The position numbers and the translations under genes were made by a program. A stretch of 64,000 nucleotides of DNA, taken from contig NC_056729.1 in NCBI RefSeq assembly GCF_019279795.1, positions 1,863,606,980-1,863,670,979 on the forward strand. The letters are read 5' to 3'. The first letter of the stretch is position 1. Every line of letters begins with the position of its first letter. Under the pieces are notes generated by a model, which saw only the letters and a program-made list of their open reading frames with translations, did not search any database and was not told the DNA's origin. Below are positions 11,426 through 23,500 of the stretch, piece after piece. Source of the stretch: Protopterus annectens. Its lineage: Eukaryota > Chordata > Ceratodontiformes > Protopteridae.

Positions 11426-13860
11426 CAGTTGGCTGCAGCCCATCCAATTCTAGCTTTGACCTCTTGATTCAAATGACCCTTCTCCTGAACCACCCCTCCC
11501 AGATGCTTGAAGCAATTTACCTGTTACACTATCTTCCCTTCTATCTGTATTCTCAACTTCATATTTCCCCCAATTTCCTGCCATTAGCACTATTGAAACA
11601 GTGTTTGGCTTCCTCCAATGTGCCTTGAAATTTGCATGCCATTATCCTATCGTTTGCTGAAGTTCAAGCTCAGTCTGCCTGCACTGCCACATTGTCTGCT
11701 TACAGCAGCTTTGTTGGAAGTTCAAGCTCAGTCTGCCTGTACTGCCACATTGTCTGCTTACAGCAGCTTTGCTGAAGTCCAAGCTCAGTCTGCCTGTACT
11801 GCCACATTGTCTGCTTACAGCAGCTTTGCTGAAGTCCAAGCTCAGTCTGCCTTTACTGCCACATTGTCTGCTTACAGCAGCTTTGATGAAGTTCAAGCTC
11901 AGTCTGCCTGTACTGCCACATTGTCTGCTTACAGCAGCTTTGCTGAAGTTCAAGCTCAGTCTGCCTATACTGCCACATTGTCTGCTTACAGCAGCTTTGT
12001 TGAAGTCCAAGCTCAGTCTGCCTGTACTGCCACATTGTCTGCTTACAGCAGCTTTGCTGAAGTTCAAGCTCAGTCTGCCTTTACTGCCACATTGTCTGCT
12101 TACAGCAGCTTTGCTGAAGTCCAAGCTCAGTCTGCCTGTACTGCCACATTGTCTGCTTACAGCAGCTTTGCTGAAGTCCAAGCTCAGTCTGCCTGTACTG
12201 CCACATTGTCTGCTTACAGCAGCTTTGCTGAAGTTCAAGCTCAGTCTGCCTGTACTGCCACATTGTCTGCTTACAGCAGCTTTGTTGATCTGTCCCCTGC
12301 AACCTGTTTGCTATTGTCCATCACCAGCATGAACAGCAGTGGGCTCAGAGCTAAAGCCTGGTGTACACTCACTCCCACTGGAAACCCCCCTGTGAAGCCG
12401 AACGATGTCCGTACTTGAGTCACTGGGTGCTTGCACATAGCCAGCAGTAATTCTACATCTGTTTCTGGGACTTCCAATGAGCGCAGTGCTAGCAAGATGT
12501 GCTTTCTTGCGACCTTGTCGTAAGCATTTCTCCAAGTCTAGGAATGCCCATTTGGACTCTATCCTACTCTCCAGCTTCGTCTCAAGTATCTATCTCACTG
12601 CAAACATAGTGTTAATAGTGCTTCATCCTTATCTGAATAAGAATTGTTAATCTCCCATCTTACATAGTATGCATATGCGCTTATCAATCACACTCTCCTG
12701 AACTGGCATGCAATGTGATAGGAGTTTGATGCCTCTGTAATGCCCATAGTTGTGGGCGCCACCTTTGTTCTTGTACACTGACAAGAGTACTTTTATCTTT
12801 CTCTTTGCCTCGCAACCCGGTATTGGTTCATTGGGACCCTTATGGAAATACTTTGGTGACGTTGGTAGTGGCTCTGATGACCTATTCTTTGCTATCGCAG
12901 CATGTTTCTTAGCTTCTTTGTTAGACAAACAGTAGTCCTTCCTAGCCTAGTCAGTGCCTTATATCTCCCACTTGTTCCTGCGCTTTGTTATGATTTTTTT
13001 TTTTTGGTGGGCATTCCAACACCAGCTTTCATAATGTACCTTATTAACATACCACACTTGGCAACATATCCTTTCTGTAGTCCTAACACATGCTGTTTTT
13101 AGACACTGCCATTGTCCCAGTCACCTAATTCCACCTCTTCTTGGGTTGATATATCCCTGAGTAATTGTTTGAAATGATGTAATTTCTCTCCATCAACTTC
13201 AGGTCTTCAACCTTGTCTCTGATCACTGCTTGCAGCTGATGGTGGCAAGTTATGGGTTACACTGTGGGCCTACTGTTTCACTTGGGGATGACTTCGCAAT
13301 CATGGATTCTACCTTAGTGCCTTCACCTTACTAGGAGGAAGTCTAGCTGAGTTTCTAAACCATGGGTTGGCTACTATCAAAGCATTTGCCAGACTGAAGA
13401 ATAGAATGGCTTTGCCTTCCTGTTGCCCCACCCATGTGTACCCAGGTAGTGGTCAAATCCTGTTCTGTGTGTCCCGATATTGGCATTCAAGTCACCCAGT
13501 ATCATACACCAAGTCATGTTCTGCTGCTTTCTCCAGTAGGTCCTGGAGCTACTGTCTGAATCCACTGTTTTCCTCACTATCACAACCCAGATGTTGGGCA
13601 TAGGCTGACATTATGAATACTGCAATATTATTACACTGCAGTCTGATTGCCATGAGTCAGTCACAAATTGTGATATCCCTCACTGCCTTCTGAAGACCCC
13701 CGCTCACCACAATTCCTACATTTTCAGCCTGTTCACCACCAGAGTAGTAGAGTCTGGACCCCAAACCAGTTGGAGCAGGAATATATAATGTAATGCAATC
13801 AGGAAGGTATCTGAAGGAATACATGTATGGATGGACCAAACAAGGTGTGATAGGAGCACA
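11425..13860 (-). pseudogene. RTE-like LINE, 5'-truncated and decayed
   Basis: On the minus strand the order is endonuclease pieces (13,839-13,377, with a readable LGDLNANIG block and GTHGWGNR), the start of the RT domain (12,928-12,647, VYKNKGGAHNYGHYRGIKLL), RT motifs near 12,535-12,300 (AFLDLEKCLR, then VSVHQALALSPLLFMLVMD), the active-site region expanded into a minisatellite (11,650-12,290), and the post-active-site region down to 'gccagttggctgcagccc' at 11,425. The YKNKG-NYRGIKL and VHQGSALSP patterns are typical of RTE-group LINEs as I know them; the clade is an inference. Frames are repeatedly broken, the catalytic Tyr codon is a stop and the second Asp codon reads Asn. A plus-strand relative lies at 58,994-59,488. 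Confidence 0.75.
11650..12290. repeat. 57 bp minisatellite derived from the LINE RT active-site segment
   Basis: Eleven units with anchor positions at 11,668, 11,726, 11,783, 11,840, 11,897, 11,954, 12,011, 12,068, 12,125, 12,182 and 12,239 give a period of 57 (once 58). Read on the minus strand, each unit contains AAGCTGCTGTAAGCAGACAA, which aligns with AAGTTGCTGTATGCAGATGA of the related LINE at 59,162, i.e. the codons for KLLYADD. Both flanks of the array continue as LINE sequence, so the expansion is in place. Because 57 is a multiple of three, long spurious open frames run through it on both strands. Confidence 0.92.
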
Positions 13861-14263
13861 TGTTTAGTGAACAGCCCACATGTAAACAAAATCTGCCACT
13901 GTCAGATGCATGTTCTATGACTGGTTTGTAGGCAGTTTCAAATAATGATTTTGCGCACATAAATGTAATGCACATGCAGAGTCTGTGTCATGTGCGAGAC
14001 TGTACTTGTTTAGAAATTTTATTTCAATGTACTCCATCTTTTTCTCTAAGTAAATGAGAGAGCAGTAGACACAGAGGTTATAGAGTTATGTGTATGGTAA
14101 CAGGTGAAAAATAGCCAAGTAATGGAGAGCTGCAGTGGGTACAGAAGGGTCTGCTATGTGAGGGTGGTGGGCATTGTGGAAGGCGGTGGTGTTGAGGGTG
14201 GGAATGCTCTATTACACATGCCTTGCGAGCTAGCCAACCTTGATCCGACACTGGTATTGGTTG
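13861..14263. other. Unassigned sequence between LINE and duplicated segment
   Basis: I see no coding frame, repeat or motif that I can support here. Confidence 0.5.
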
Positions 14264-14429
14264 TACAAATACATATGGAAAGGAAGGAAAGGAAGTTGCA
14301 GTTTTCCTGTATTACAAGGTGTAAGTGTCGTCCTATGCATGTGACTGTACGGAACTGACAGGAGTGTCTGTCTAGGTTGAGCGAGCTTCATGTGGGTGTG
14401 TTGGTTACTGCAGCCTAAAACAAGTATGT

Positions 14430-14765
14430 ATGTTAGTAGCACAACAGCTAGTATGCTTGCTTTTCATGAATGCTGTGTTTAAAGTACCACAGTATGTTAC
14501 TGGATTGCTGGTACTGTACTGGTGTTCAGTCAGTGTGTGTGGCTGCTGTAGTTCTGAGAACATTCTGCTTTGCAGTCTGATACCCAGTAGCTAACAACCT
14601 GTTATCACTGTGCCATCCATTACCTAATCAAGTACAAGTAGCTTATGTTTGTAGTGTAACACAGGCAGTTTATTCAATGGCACCTCGCACAATGTCGATG
14701 ATACTATGAAGTGTAATTTTGTTTGCTAACTGTAAAGTCTGCAGTGTAGATGTCCTGAAGTGAGG
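14430..14765 (+). repeat. Diverged SINE-like segment, absent from copy 2
   Basis: TAGCACAACAGC at 14,437 corresponds to box A of the U1-U3 SINE-like copies. The homologous order continues through 'gatacccagtagctaac', 'gttatcactgtgccatcc' and 'gtttattcaatggcacc' to about 14,750. It is therefore the same family and extends further than the box A/B head. The equivalent of about 14,290-14,783 is missing in copy 2. Confidence 0.5.
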
Positions 14766-14789
14766 ATTGGGAGGCAAAAAGAAAGGAAA

Positions 14790-17657
14790 GGAGTGGAAAG
14801 AATGGCCCAGGAAACGGAGAGTATCAACAGGTACTGCGAACCGTGGAGTTGGATATGTACAGACCACAGTTACGGCAAAATCTCTGTACAGTTAAAATAT
14901 GTGAGTGCAGGGGCTTGTTGTATCAGGTATACCACTGAGAACCTGGATATTGAGTATGTCAAAGGACTGCATGATAGTTGTTTGTTTTTAAGTTTTTCAA
15001 TTACTCTTTTCTCACTTGAACAAATAAGAAGATGAGAATTTGTATGGCATTTGATGAAGGAAGGGGTGTAAGTGAAAATGCAAGTGAGCAAAGTGGAATC
15101 AGTTTTATGTTAAGAAGGCAAAAGACAATGGCATTTCGGCATGCCCGCAAATATCTCTAGTTTGTTAATGGAAAATGCATGATTTTGTGTTTTGGGATAA
15201 TCCTGCTACTTGAACTTGCGGAACACAGTAGAGATGGAAAGATGTAGCTACTGTGTATGGGATCTGGTTTGGATACAGAGTTTGCATATAAGGCACAGCC
15301 ATCGACGAGTTTCCATACCTGTAGCATGCAATACATGTGGGACTGCAATTATACTGGCAGGTGTGTTATGAGAGTTGTGAGGTGAATGTGGCTCTGGCTG
15401 CAGCTGCAAGTACTGTTGTGGTGTAAGTGGACCTCTGTGACGCTGGCTACCGTGAAGTGGTACAGAGGCTTGTCACAACAGTGCAGCGCTGGTTAAGAAC
15501 ATTTGCACACTGTATCCAAAATCCAGCTTGTGTGGATCCCTGTTGAGTGGGTAACTTGAAAGTATTTCTAATGCATGGACTGGTGCATAATTAAAAGTTG
15601 AGTACTGATAACTTTGTGAAATAGAATGCAGTTAACCTTTTTATGACCAAGTATGACTGACAACAGCTTGAGGAGACTGAACGGCACACTAGCGAGCTTC
15701 TCCACATCTTCATAATGGATGACTAATGCAAACAGATTGTGATGCAGTGGATGAGCTTGGAGCAGGTTTAGTCACGTCCTTGAAAGAATGACTAAAACTC
15801 GGGCACCTGAAGTAGTGTGTGGAGCCAACACTGGATCAAGGTAAGGGGTACCATGTTTTTAGAACACTGTTTGTGTAGTTGAGTCCAACTGTGTGGCTGC
15901 ACTACTTTTTAGTCCCCAGTGGTAAAAGGTATTATCCACACAGGCCTTTTAGTTTATCGCCGTGATGTAAACCGTTAGATGGATACATACAATAAGTAGC
16001 AAATGTGCTACCAACTGTAAGCAATTGAGAGCGGATTTCCTATGAATGATTTGTTACGATTGTGTGGATGACAAATAGCTCTACATATTTGTGTAGTCAC
16101 AACTGAATATGTCCTATATGGAATTATGGTGGGATGTTCAGTTGGAGGTACAAGTGACTGCGAAGGACCTAGTGAAGTCACTTGGTTAATATGCAGCCCA
16201 GTGACACCAGCAAGTTAAACAGAGCTGGACAGTGATATCATTTGCCAGAAAGGTAATGGTGTTTATCCTTGCAAAGTAATACTTTGGATTTTGAAGACTG
16301 AACAGTGGTTGTAGTTGCAGGTTTGGGACAAAACGGAATTATTCAAAATGTTACTCAAGGTTTGTGGTACAGTCTGGAAGTGTTTGTCTTGGTGATGAAA
16401 TGTAAGCAGGATCATTGTAAAGCCAGTGGTTGTTGGTGCATTATACTAGTTACAAGATGTGAGGATTGGCAAACAATCCAACAAGTAGGTTGATTTTTGT
16501 AGCGGACAGTATGTAAAAACATTTTTGGTGTAAAGAGAACTCAGACACTGCAGTCGTAATTGTCTGCAGCAACAACTAAAAAAAAAAGTTAAACTAAAGT
16601 GCGCAACAGTATTTTATAGGTATTTGTTGGCTGGGTGAAGGGTCGCTACGGGCTGCAAGTACATAGTCCCATGCTTTGTTGGAGCATGTTATGGTTGCTA
16701 AAAATGAATGGACATAACTGGGCTGGTATTTGTGAAGAGGCCTGTGACACGAGAGTCACGTAAATTAACTGTTCTTGAAAGGGTTGTAGTGATAGAAATA
16801 TCACAGGATTAGAAGAAATACAGGTTTATGAAACAGGACGAAGGACGAATTGTGAACGGAAGTACTACATCTCTGTGGATAATGTCTTTCCATGTCAGGA
16901 CTTTGGTATTACAGTGGACGACAACTTTTTTAGAGTAAAAATTGACTGCTGCATGTAATGTTGTATTGAGAGAAAGTGAATAAGAATTGCATTTTGTCTG
17001 CGCAACACTGTCTGGATGAAGTCAGTCCATGCAGTGGCCTCTGAATGATAGATATTTATCTTGATGGCCTTTTACTAAGCATTCTTGATAAAAACTGACC
17101 TGGAAGCATCAAACAGCACCCACAGTAGTGAATGGAATTTTAAAAAGGAAAGGGTAGAGGTACAACTGTATTTGACACTCACTCAGCAGATGTGCTGGGT
17201 ATATTTATAAGGAGAAATGTACACAGCAGGCATAGCTAATTTGCTCAAATGAATGGGAGGAAACAAATGTGTGGTGACACACTGACTCCTCACTGTGGAA
17301 AACTGCAGTGTAACAGTACTGAGAAAAGTGGGTCTAGTTTATGATTGGGATTGTGGAGCTTTTACACACTCGTCTTCACAGAAAATGTGCTTTCTATGCA
17401 CATGCAGTGCTTTACACAGAAGAAATTGCTAAGAGAATTATAGTACAGCAAAAATGAGACAATACACCACATCTCTGTTATAAGGTGCAGGTAATCACTG
17501 GCGACCGTACTGTATTTGGTAAATTAACACAGAATATGCATGTCCAATGTCCTGAGTTTGCTGTAATGCACTGTTTGGTAATCCTGCTGTGGACAATTTA
17601 ACTTAAATTAAAATGGGGGTACAGCACTGAGCATTTTAGAAATCCTGAAACTAGCAT
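14790..17657. other. Unassigned sequence, left part of duplicated segment
   Basis: About 2.9 kb with no supportable gene. It is nearly identical to 34,090-36,966. The only frames are short and lack recognisable domains. Confidence 0.5.
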
Positions 17658-18274
17658 GCATTTTAAGGGTCTATATTAAAATTACGAAACCTCACTTACG
17701 TGAGTACGGAAACGTCGACACATATATAGTGAACCGCGAAAACACTGAACAACCTGAAGCGTGAAATTCAAAATGTCGAATCGTCATAATTGGCCAACCC
17801 CACCACCCACTACATACTACCTATCCAAATAAAATAAATAATCCACACTTCCCCATATCTACACTTCACCCATATATCCCATACCCTAATCAAACAATCA
17901 CTACACACAAATATATCTAACAATAAACAAACAATACCCAACTACAGGAAAAGTATAAATTAAGTATACATTCAGCTACACAACTATATTACTATACATA
18001 CACTTAACATAACCCTACTTCTAACCCTAAAGTAAAAGTTGCATGTATTATTATGTATGCACTTACCTTAACACGCACCCTAACCCTAAGGTCCGTAACT
18101 ATTGCACTCTTACGTTAGGGAGCTATACCGGATAAGGGCCAACAATGACGATTCGACATTTCAAATTTTGCAATTCAGGACGTTCAGTATTTTCGCGGTT
18201 CACTATATATGTGTCGACGTTTCCATATTCACGTAAGTGAGGTTTCACAATTTTAATATAGACCCGCATTTTAA
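17658..18274. mobile_element. Mutator-like MITE with ~130 bp TIRs and 9 bp TSD, copy 1
   Basis: The element spans 17,667-18,265. Its ends are GGGTCTATATTAAAATT and the reverse complement, and the inverted arms remain alignable for roughly 130 bases, including a CACTTACGTGA block and the 'gtcgacacatatatagtg' block. It is flanked by a direct GCATTTTAA repeat (17,658-17,666 and 18,266-18,274). Long TIRs with 9 bp target duplications are the established hallmark of Mutator-like elements. It has no transposase, so it is non-autonomous. The interior holds 'aaccctacttctaacccta', a telomere-like run. Confidence 0.8.
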
Positions 18275-19371
18275 TACAGCTTAATTTAAGATTTTAATGT
18301 CCTAGAACTGTCCTGTTTTTTTTTTTTTTACACCATAGCAGTCAAAAATGTTTGGTACCTTCAGTCAACAGGAAGGCCTGAGAATGGGAGATCAAAAGGC
18401 TTGCAAAACAGTGCCTCCTGAAGTGCTACTGAGCATGGATGGAAATTTCATGACAGGCTGTGGTGCAGCTAAAAAAATGTCCCACTGTCAGAGCAAGACT
18501 GGAAGAGATAAGCAGCCCATTACTCAAGACTCCTGCTGGGAAATGTCAATCACAGCAGTAAGCAGCTCAAATTAACTACAGCTCTCTGACATCTGGGGAG
18601 GGGAGATGAATACAAGAACTACAAGTCAAGGAGAGATGAATAGAAGAACTACAAGTCAAGGATAACAAAAGACTTAAAATTAGCAAGTCTAAAAAGAAGC
18701 TGAAGTAAAAAAAAATGTTAAATCTGTTCTTTGGCATTTCAGGTAATTGTGGTATAATTAGCCACTGAAAAGCAACAATTGTTTTGTTAAAAGTTTGTGA
18801 ATGAAGCAAAAGAGTGGATGCATGCTAAGTGAATACTGTGATAGCAACTGGGGAACAGGGACGCCTGCGTGATGTCATGGTTTTGAGACAGACACTGCAT
18901 TGTGGGATAGCAGGAGGCTTAGACACCACTTCAAGATGCCAGACCCGATGTGGTAAGAGTATACAATTACGTATAAAAATTGTAAAAAAAAACTGTAAAT
19001 GGTCCCAAAGTGCTGTTAACATATAGGAAATATCAAAACTTGATGAAATACACGTTTTTTTTCAGTCTGTGGGTGTGGTTCTCCTTTAAGAACAATTCAA
19101 AGTCAGTGGAAACAGGCGACTGGTATATTAAAGTAGTAATAGTATATGAGCATGCAGTACAGACAAAAGTATCTGAACGTTATACAAAGATGTAATAAAA
19201 AAATGCAGTAACATACATACAATAAGAAAAATATTCAAACATTATTTACAAACTGGTGTAATATAACCATATTTAAAACAGTAGGAAGAGTTAAAGAATC
19301 AGGCTTAATTGTTATGTGGAATGTATTACCACAGCAAGCATTTAATATATATTACAATTATATTAATGTCA
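18275..19371. other. Unassigned sequence
   Basis: It contains a ~30 bp direct doublet at about 18,603-18,662 and a short block (18,530-18,577) with TGTCAATCACAGCAG that recurs at 63,117-63,165. No coding region is supported. Confidence 0.45.
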
Positions 19372-19684
19372 CATACCTCTCAATTGTGCAGATTTTTGCA
19401 GCATGTTCAGATTTTTTGCCTCCTATTTCTGGTCCATTTTTCATAAAATTGTGATTTTTTTGGCAAATTAGTGTCAAATCATTAAACAGTTAAGTTACAA
19501 AATAATGACATTTGAGTTTCAGACTTCATACCCTTCGGAAAATGGATGCTATTGCAAAACTTATTATTCTATCAACGTTCTAAGTTTGTAAGAGCAATTT
19601 TTAAAAATTGTCCCTATTTTTGGGCCTTTGTCACCCTTTTATTTACAGCTTTGCACAGATTTTTTGCTCTAAGAGAGAGGTATG
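19372..19684. mobile_element. ~313 bp short repeat with CATACCTCTC inverted ends, copy 1
   Basis: It starts with CATACCTCTCAATTG and ends with AGAGAGAGGTATG, so the termini are inverted repeats of about 10 bases. Internal landmarks are CAGATTTTTGC, 'cccttcggaaaatgg', 'ggcctttgtcaccc' and a terminal 'cagattttttgctc'. Relatives lie at 38,691, 63,714 and, in fragments, across the window's first 11 kb. It is probably a non-autonomous DNA element. The target-site duplication is unclear, so the class is an inference. Confidence 0.55.
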
Positions 19685-20560
19685 ATTAATATACATAGCC
19701 TAGTAACTACCTATGAACAGCTACATTAATATTTATCACAATATGTAAGAAAATACATTTTGTACAAATGCACTAGTACAATTTTAGAAGAACTAAGTCA
19801 CAAGGTAAGGGGAGATGCACATTTGAAAGTTATGAGATTTCCTGGTTTCTGCATATTGACACTCAGAATATGCTCGCCTGACTATACAACAGCTGCTCAA
19901 ATCTATAGATATTCACCCATTACTGGCTGTGGAATGAATGAAATAAAACCAGTTACTTGTAATTCTGACAGAATAATCTGAAGAGTTTAAATATACTCCT
20001 GTGCAGTGTGAAGTTCTCTCTCGTGTAACTGTTTTCAATTTTAAAACTTCCCAAATGACTCTCCAGTATAACATACATGCACATAATGACAAATAATTCA
20101 TAGTGTCCTAGCAGTGGTACTGTAAATGGAAGAAAAACAAAGGCACTTACTCTAGCTCCTGTAAGTTATTCTTTGGACTCTTTAGGGCCTCAGACAGATG
20201 TTTTGCCCCTTCACTTCCAATTTTATTACCTGAGAGGCTGTGCAGAAATACAAAAAGACAGAGTTAGTCCCAGCATTGTTATTCCCAGCATTGTGAACAC
20301 CACATCAGTCATTTGTTAAGTGCACATGGTGTTTCAGATTTATAGCATTGCCACTGAAGAAATGATAAACACTGGCATCTTTTGTTTTACAAAAAAACAG
20401 CTGCCATCCTGACTACCAGTTTCTGGTTATTGTGCCTGGTGGTACAGACAGTGACAAGGAACTGCTTAAACCTTAACATAGCATAGCCTGTTACCATGAA
20501 AACAATGTTCTAATATGACAGTGAGCATAATCTACAGTGTTCATCTTGCTTTGCAAAAGT
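19685..20560. other. Unassigned sequence
   Basis: I see nothing here beyond near-identity with 39,003-39,877. Confidence 0.5.
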
Positions 20561-23500
20561 AAAAGTTATGTACTCACCATAACTATTCATCTGTGTTGTC
20601 CATTTTCATTCCTCCTCAACTGATGGGTCCAGGATCTAGCTCAGCCGCATTCACTTAGACTTTCACAACAAACTCTCAAGGTCCCTCCTCTACCAATAAT
20701 TCACTCCTCCCTTTACCCATAACTCCTCAGAACCTTGTAGTACCTCAGATCAAGTTTGCTGCCCCAAATGTAGAAAGACTAACCACAGCCAATAGGGAAT
20801 GAAAGTCAATAGGACAGATAGGGGCTCAAACATGGAATGGTGGTTATTTATTCACTAAAGTCAATAGGACAGATAGGGGCTCAAACATGGAATGCTGGTT
20901 CTTTATTCACTAAAGTCAATAGGAAAGATAGGGGTTCAAACATGGAACGGTGGTTCTTTATTCACCATCAGGTCACTCCCAGAGGTAAAGGGAAGGGGAA
21001 GAAGAACAGAAAGTTGAGGAAGAATGAAAATAGGCAACACAGATGCATAGTTATGGTGAGCACGTAACTTTTATATCTGATGGTGTCTGTTTTCATTTAT
21101 TCCTTAACTGATGGGACAGTCTCCCCAGCTACGTGAACCTTGGGCAGCCCTCATGGAAGGATATTTGGAGTATCGCAGAACCAAAGGCAAGCAGCCTTAT
21201 TTTTGGAGATCAAATCCAATTTGTAATGAGCAATAAAGGTATGAGCAGTGGACCAAATGGCTGCAGCACAAATGTCATCAATGGAAGTTATCGACCATAA
21301 AGCAAAAGTAGCCATGGATTTAGTGGAGAGAGCTTTAGGATGTCCGGGCAAAGAAAGGCCTTACTGACTTTAAACAAATGAAGTGAAATGCAATGTTACC
21401 CACTTTGCTACAGTAATTTTGGAAAATGTTTTTCTCAACCTACTGGAGGCAAAGGAGACGAACAACTGATCTGTTTTTCTGAAGTATTTTGTTCTATGGA
21501 GATAAAAACAAGGCTATGTACAATCTCAGAGATGAAGCATGTATTCACATTTGTTAGAGAAGGTAGGGGAGAAAACAGGTAAACTGATGACAAGACTGAT
21601 GTTGATCTCAGAGGTTACTTAGGGCAGAAAAAGTAATTAGTTCTTATCTTTATGGAAAACCAAATATGTGAATTTAAGTGTGTGCTCGGAGTTTAGACAC
21701 ACATTTTGCTGAGGTACTTACCACTAAAAAGAACATTTTTCAAGAAAGAAACTTGAGATCAAACTTAGCCAATGGCTCAAAAGGGGCCTAAGTTAAACCC
21801 TACAGTAACAGTGTTTGACTCCTAGGTGGAGTGGGGTCTTTAACTAGAGGTCTAAGGATAAAAGTGCCCTTAAGGAAAGCTTTGCATACTTTGGATGAAA
21901 CTAGAGAAGAAGCATTGTTTCCAGTATGACAATTCAAGATGGCTGCTAACTGAACTTTGACGGTGGAAATACTAGCTCTTTCTGAAAAATTAGAGCTAGG
22001 AAATCCAGAACAGCAGGAATAGGTACAGTAAAAATATCCAGTTCTCTTTGATGGTCCCAACATGAAAATCTTTTCCATTCATTCTTGTTTAAAATTGTGG
22101 TGGCTTTCAGGGATAATAGCAAAATCTGGTGGACCAGGAAGGAAAGCCTGGGCTGTCTAACCACTAGTAAAATTATAGAAACTATGTGGTTATTTTGAAG
22201 AGTGCAATGTCTAGGTGTGTCATTGCTAATGGATAAGAGATTAGATCTGGACTAGGGTCCAGTACCCAAAGTGGACACAGCCGATGAGAACAAAGAAAGG
22301 GAAACCACACCTGACAAGGCTGAAAGGAGGAAGTGAGAATAACTTTGCTCTTCAACTGAAGTGATTTCTGTAGAAATCTGGGGATTAGAGGAATGGGAAA
22401 TAGGTTTAAAGGAGACCAGAGGGTCAAACAAGGGCTAGAGCATCCATTGGTGACTCCCCAGAGGGTGCTCAGGGCAAAGAACCTGCTGCATTTCTTGTTG
22501 TCAGGAGAGGCAAACAGAATGCAGCAAGGTTGATCTCATCAATGGAAAATCCTCTCCACCACTAACTGATTGAGAGACCACTCATGAGGCATCAAAATGA
22601 GCCTGCTGAGATTGTCTACAAGCACACTGGACTTCCCCAGAATGTGCATTGCCAAAAGAAAGCAGACAGAAGAGATCATCCAATGCCACACTCTCACTGC
22701 TTCTCAACAAAGGGGAAAGGATTGGGTTTGCTGATGTACCAAACCACAGACATGTCTGTTTGGATCACAATCATCCCAGGAGGAAGGGGAATCCTGAAAG
22801 GCCAACAGTGCTAGGAGGACAGGCCACATCTCCAGAACATTGATATGCAAACTGATCTCTTCTGGAGACCACATGCCTTGGACCATCTGTCCCAACAAAA
22901 CCCCATCCCACCCCAAACTGGGAGGCATCCATGTTCACTGTGGCCACCAGGGTGGAAATATAAAGGGGTATCCCTAACAAACTTCACTGGACTGTACCCA
23001 CCAAAACAGGTAACTTCTGAAAACCTGAGTGAGTTTTTCTGGTGGGGAAAGAGGATGGAAGAATCTACCACTGAAAAGCTAGATTCCACTGAAGAACATG
23101 CATCTAGAAATGAGCCATCAGAACCAAACGTTATAGCACCTGTCATTGACCCCAAAGCCTGGAGGATCAGTTTACTGTGGAACAGGGATGTGAAAAAAAT
23201 CTGTCTCACTTGCAGTCTTATAGACTGTACTCTGCTTGACCGAAAACAAGTTAGATGTCTGGTGGTATCCAGGTCAGCACTTATAAATTCCAAGACTTGG
23301 ACTGGTTGTAGAGAAGATTTGGGATAACTGATTGTGATGCCTAAAGACTGACATAGTTTGTGCGAGTAGCTCCTGGCTTTTTCAAGGAGATACCTGGTTG
23401 GTGAGACAACAGGACAGCGATCTGAATGAGTAATGACTGGCTCCAATTGTCCCTTCATAGAAATGGTAGAATGGACCGAACCATGACCACCCAGAACTTG

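Noticed and set aside
11618-12418. 266-codon plus-strand and 198-codon minus-strand repetitive frames
   Set aside because: They are produced by a 57 bp (19-codon) period in a minisatellite. The minus strand is decayed LINE sequence in which the normal RT frame is interrupted in every unit.
16305-16493. 62-codon plus-strand frame
   Set aside because: It is short, with no recognisable domain. It is interrupted in the otherwise near-identical copy 2 and has no splice or repeat context supporting coding.
18000-18090. Interstitial telomere
   Set aside because: Only two or three imperfect CCCTAA repeats occur, inside a MITE.
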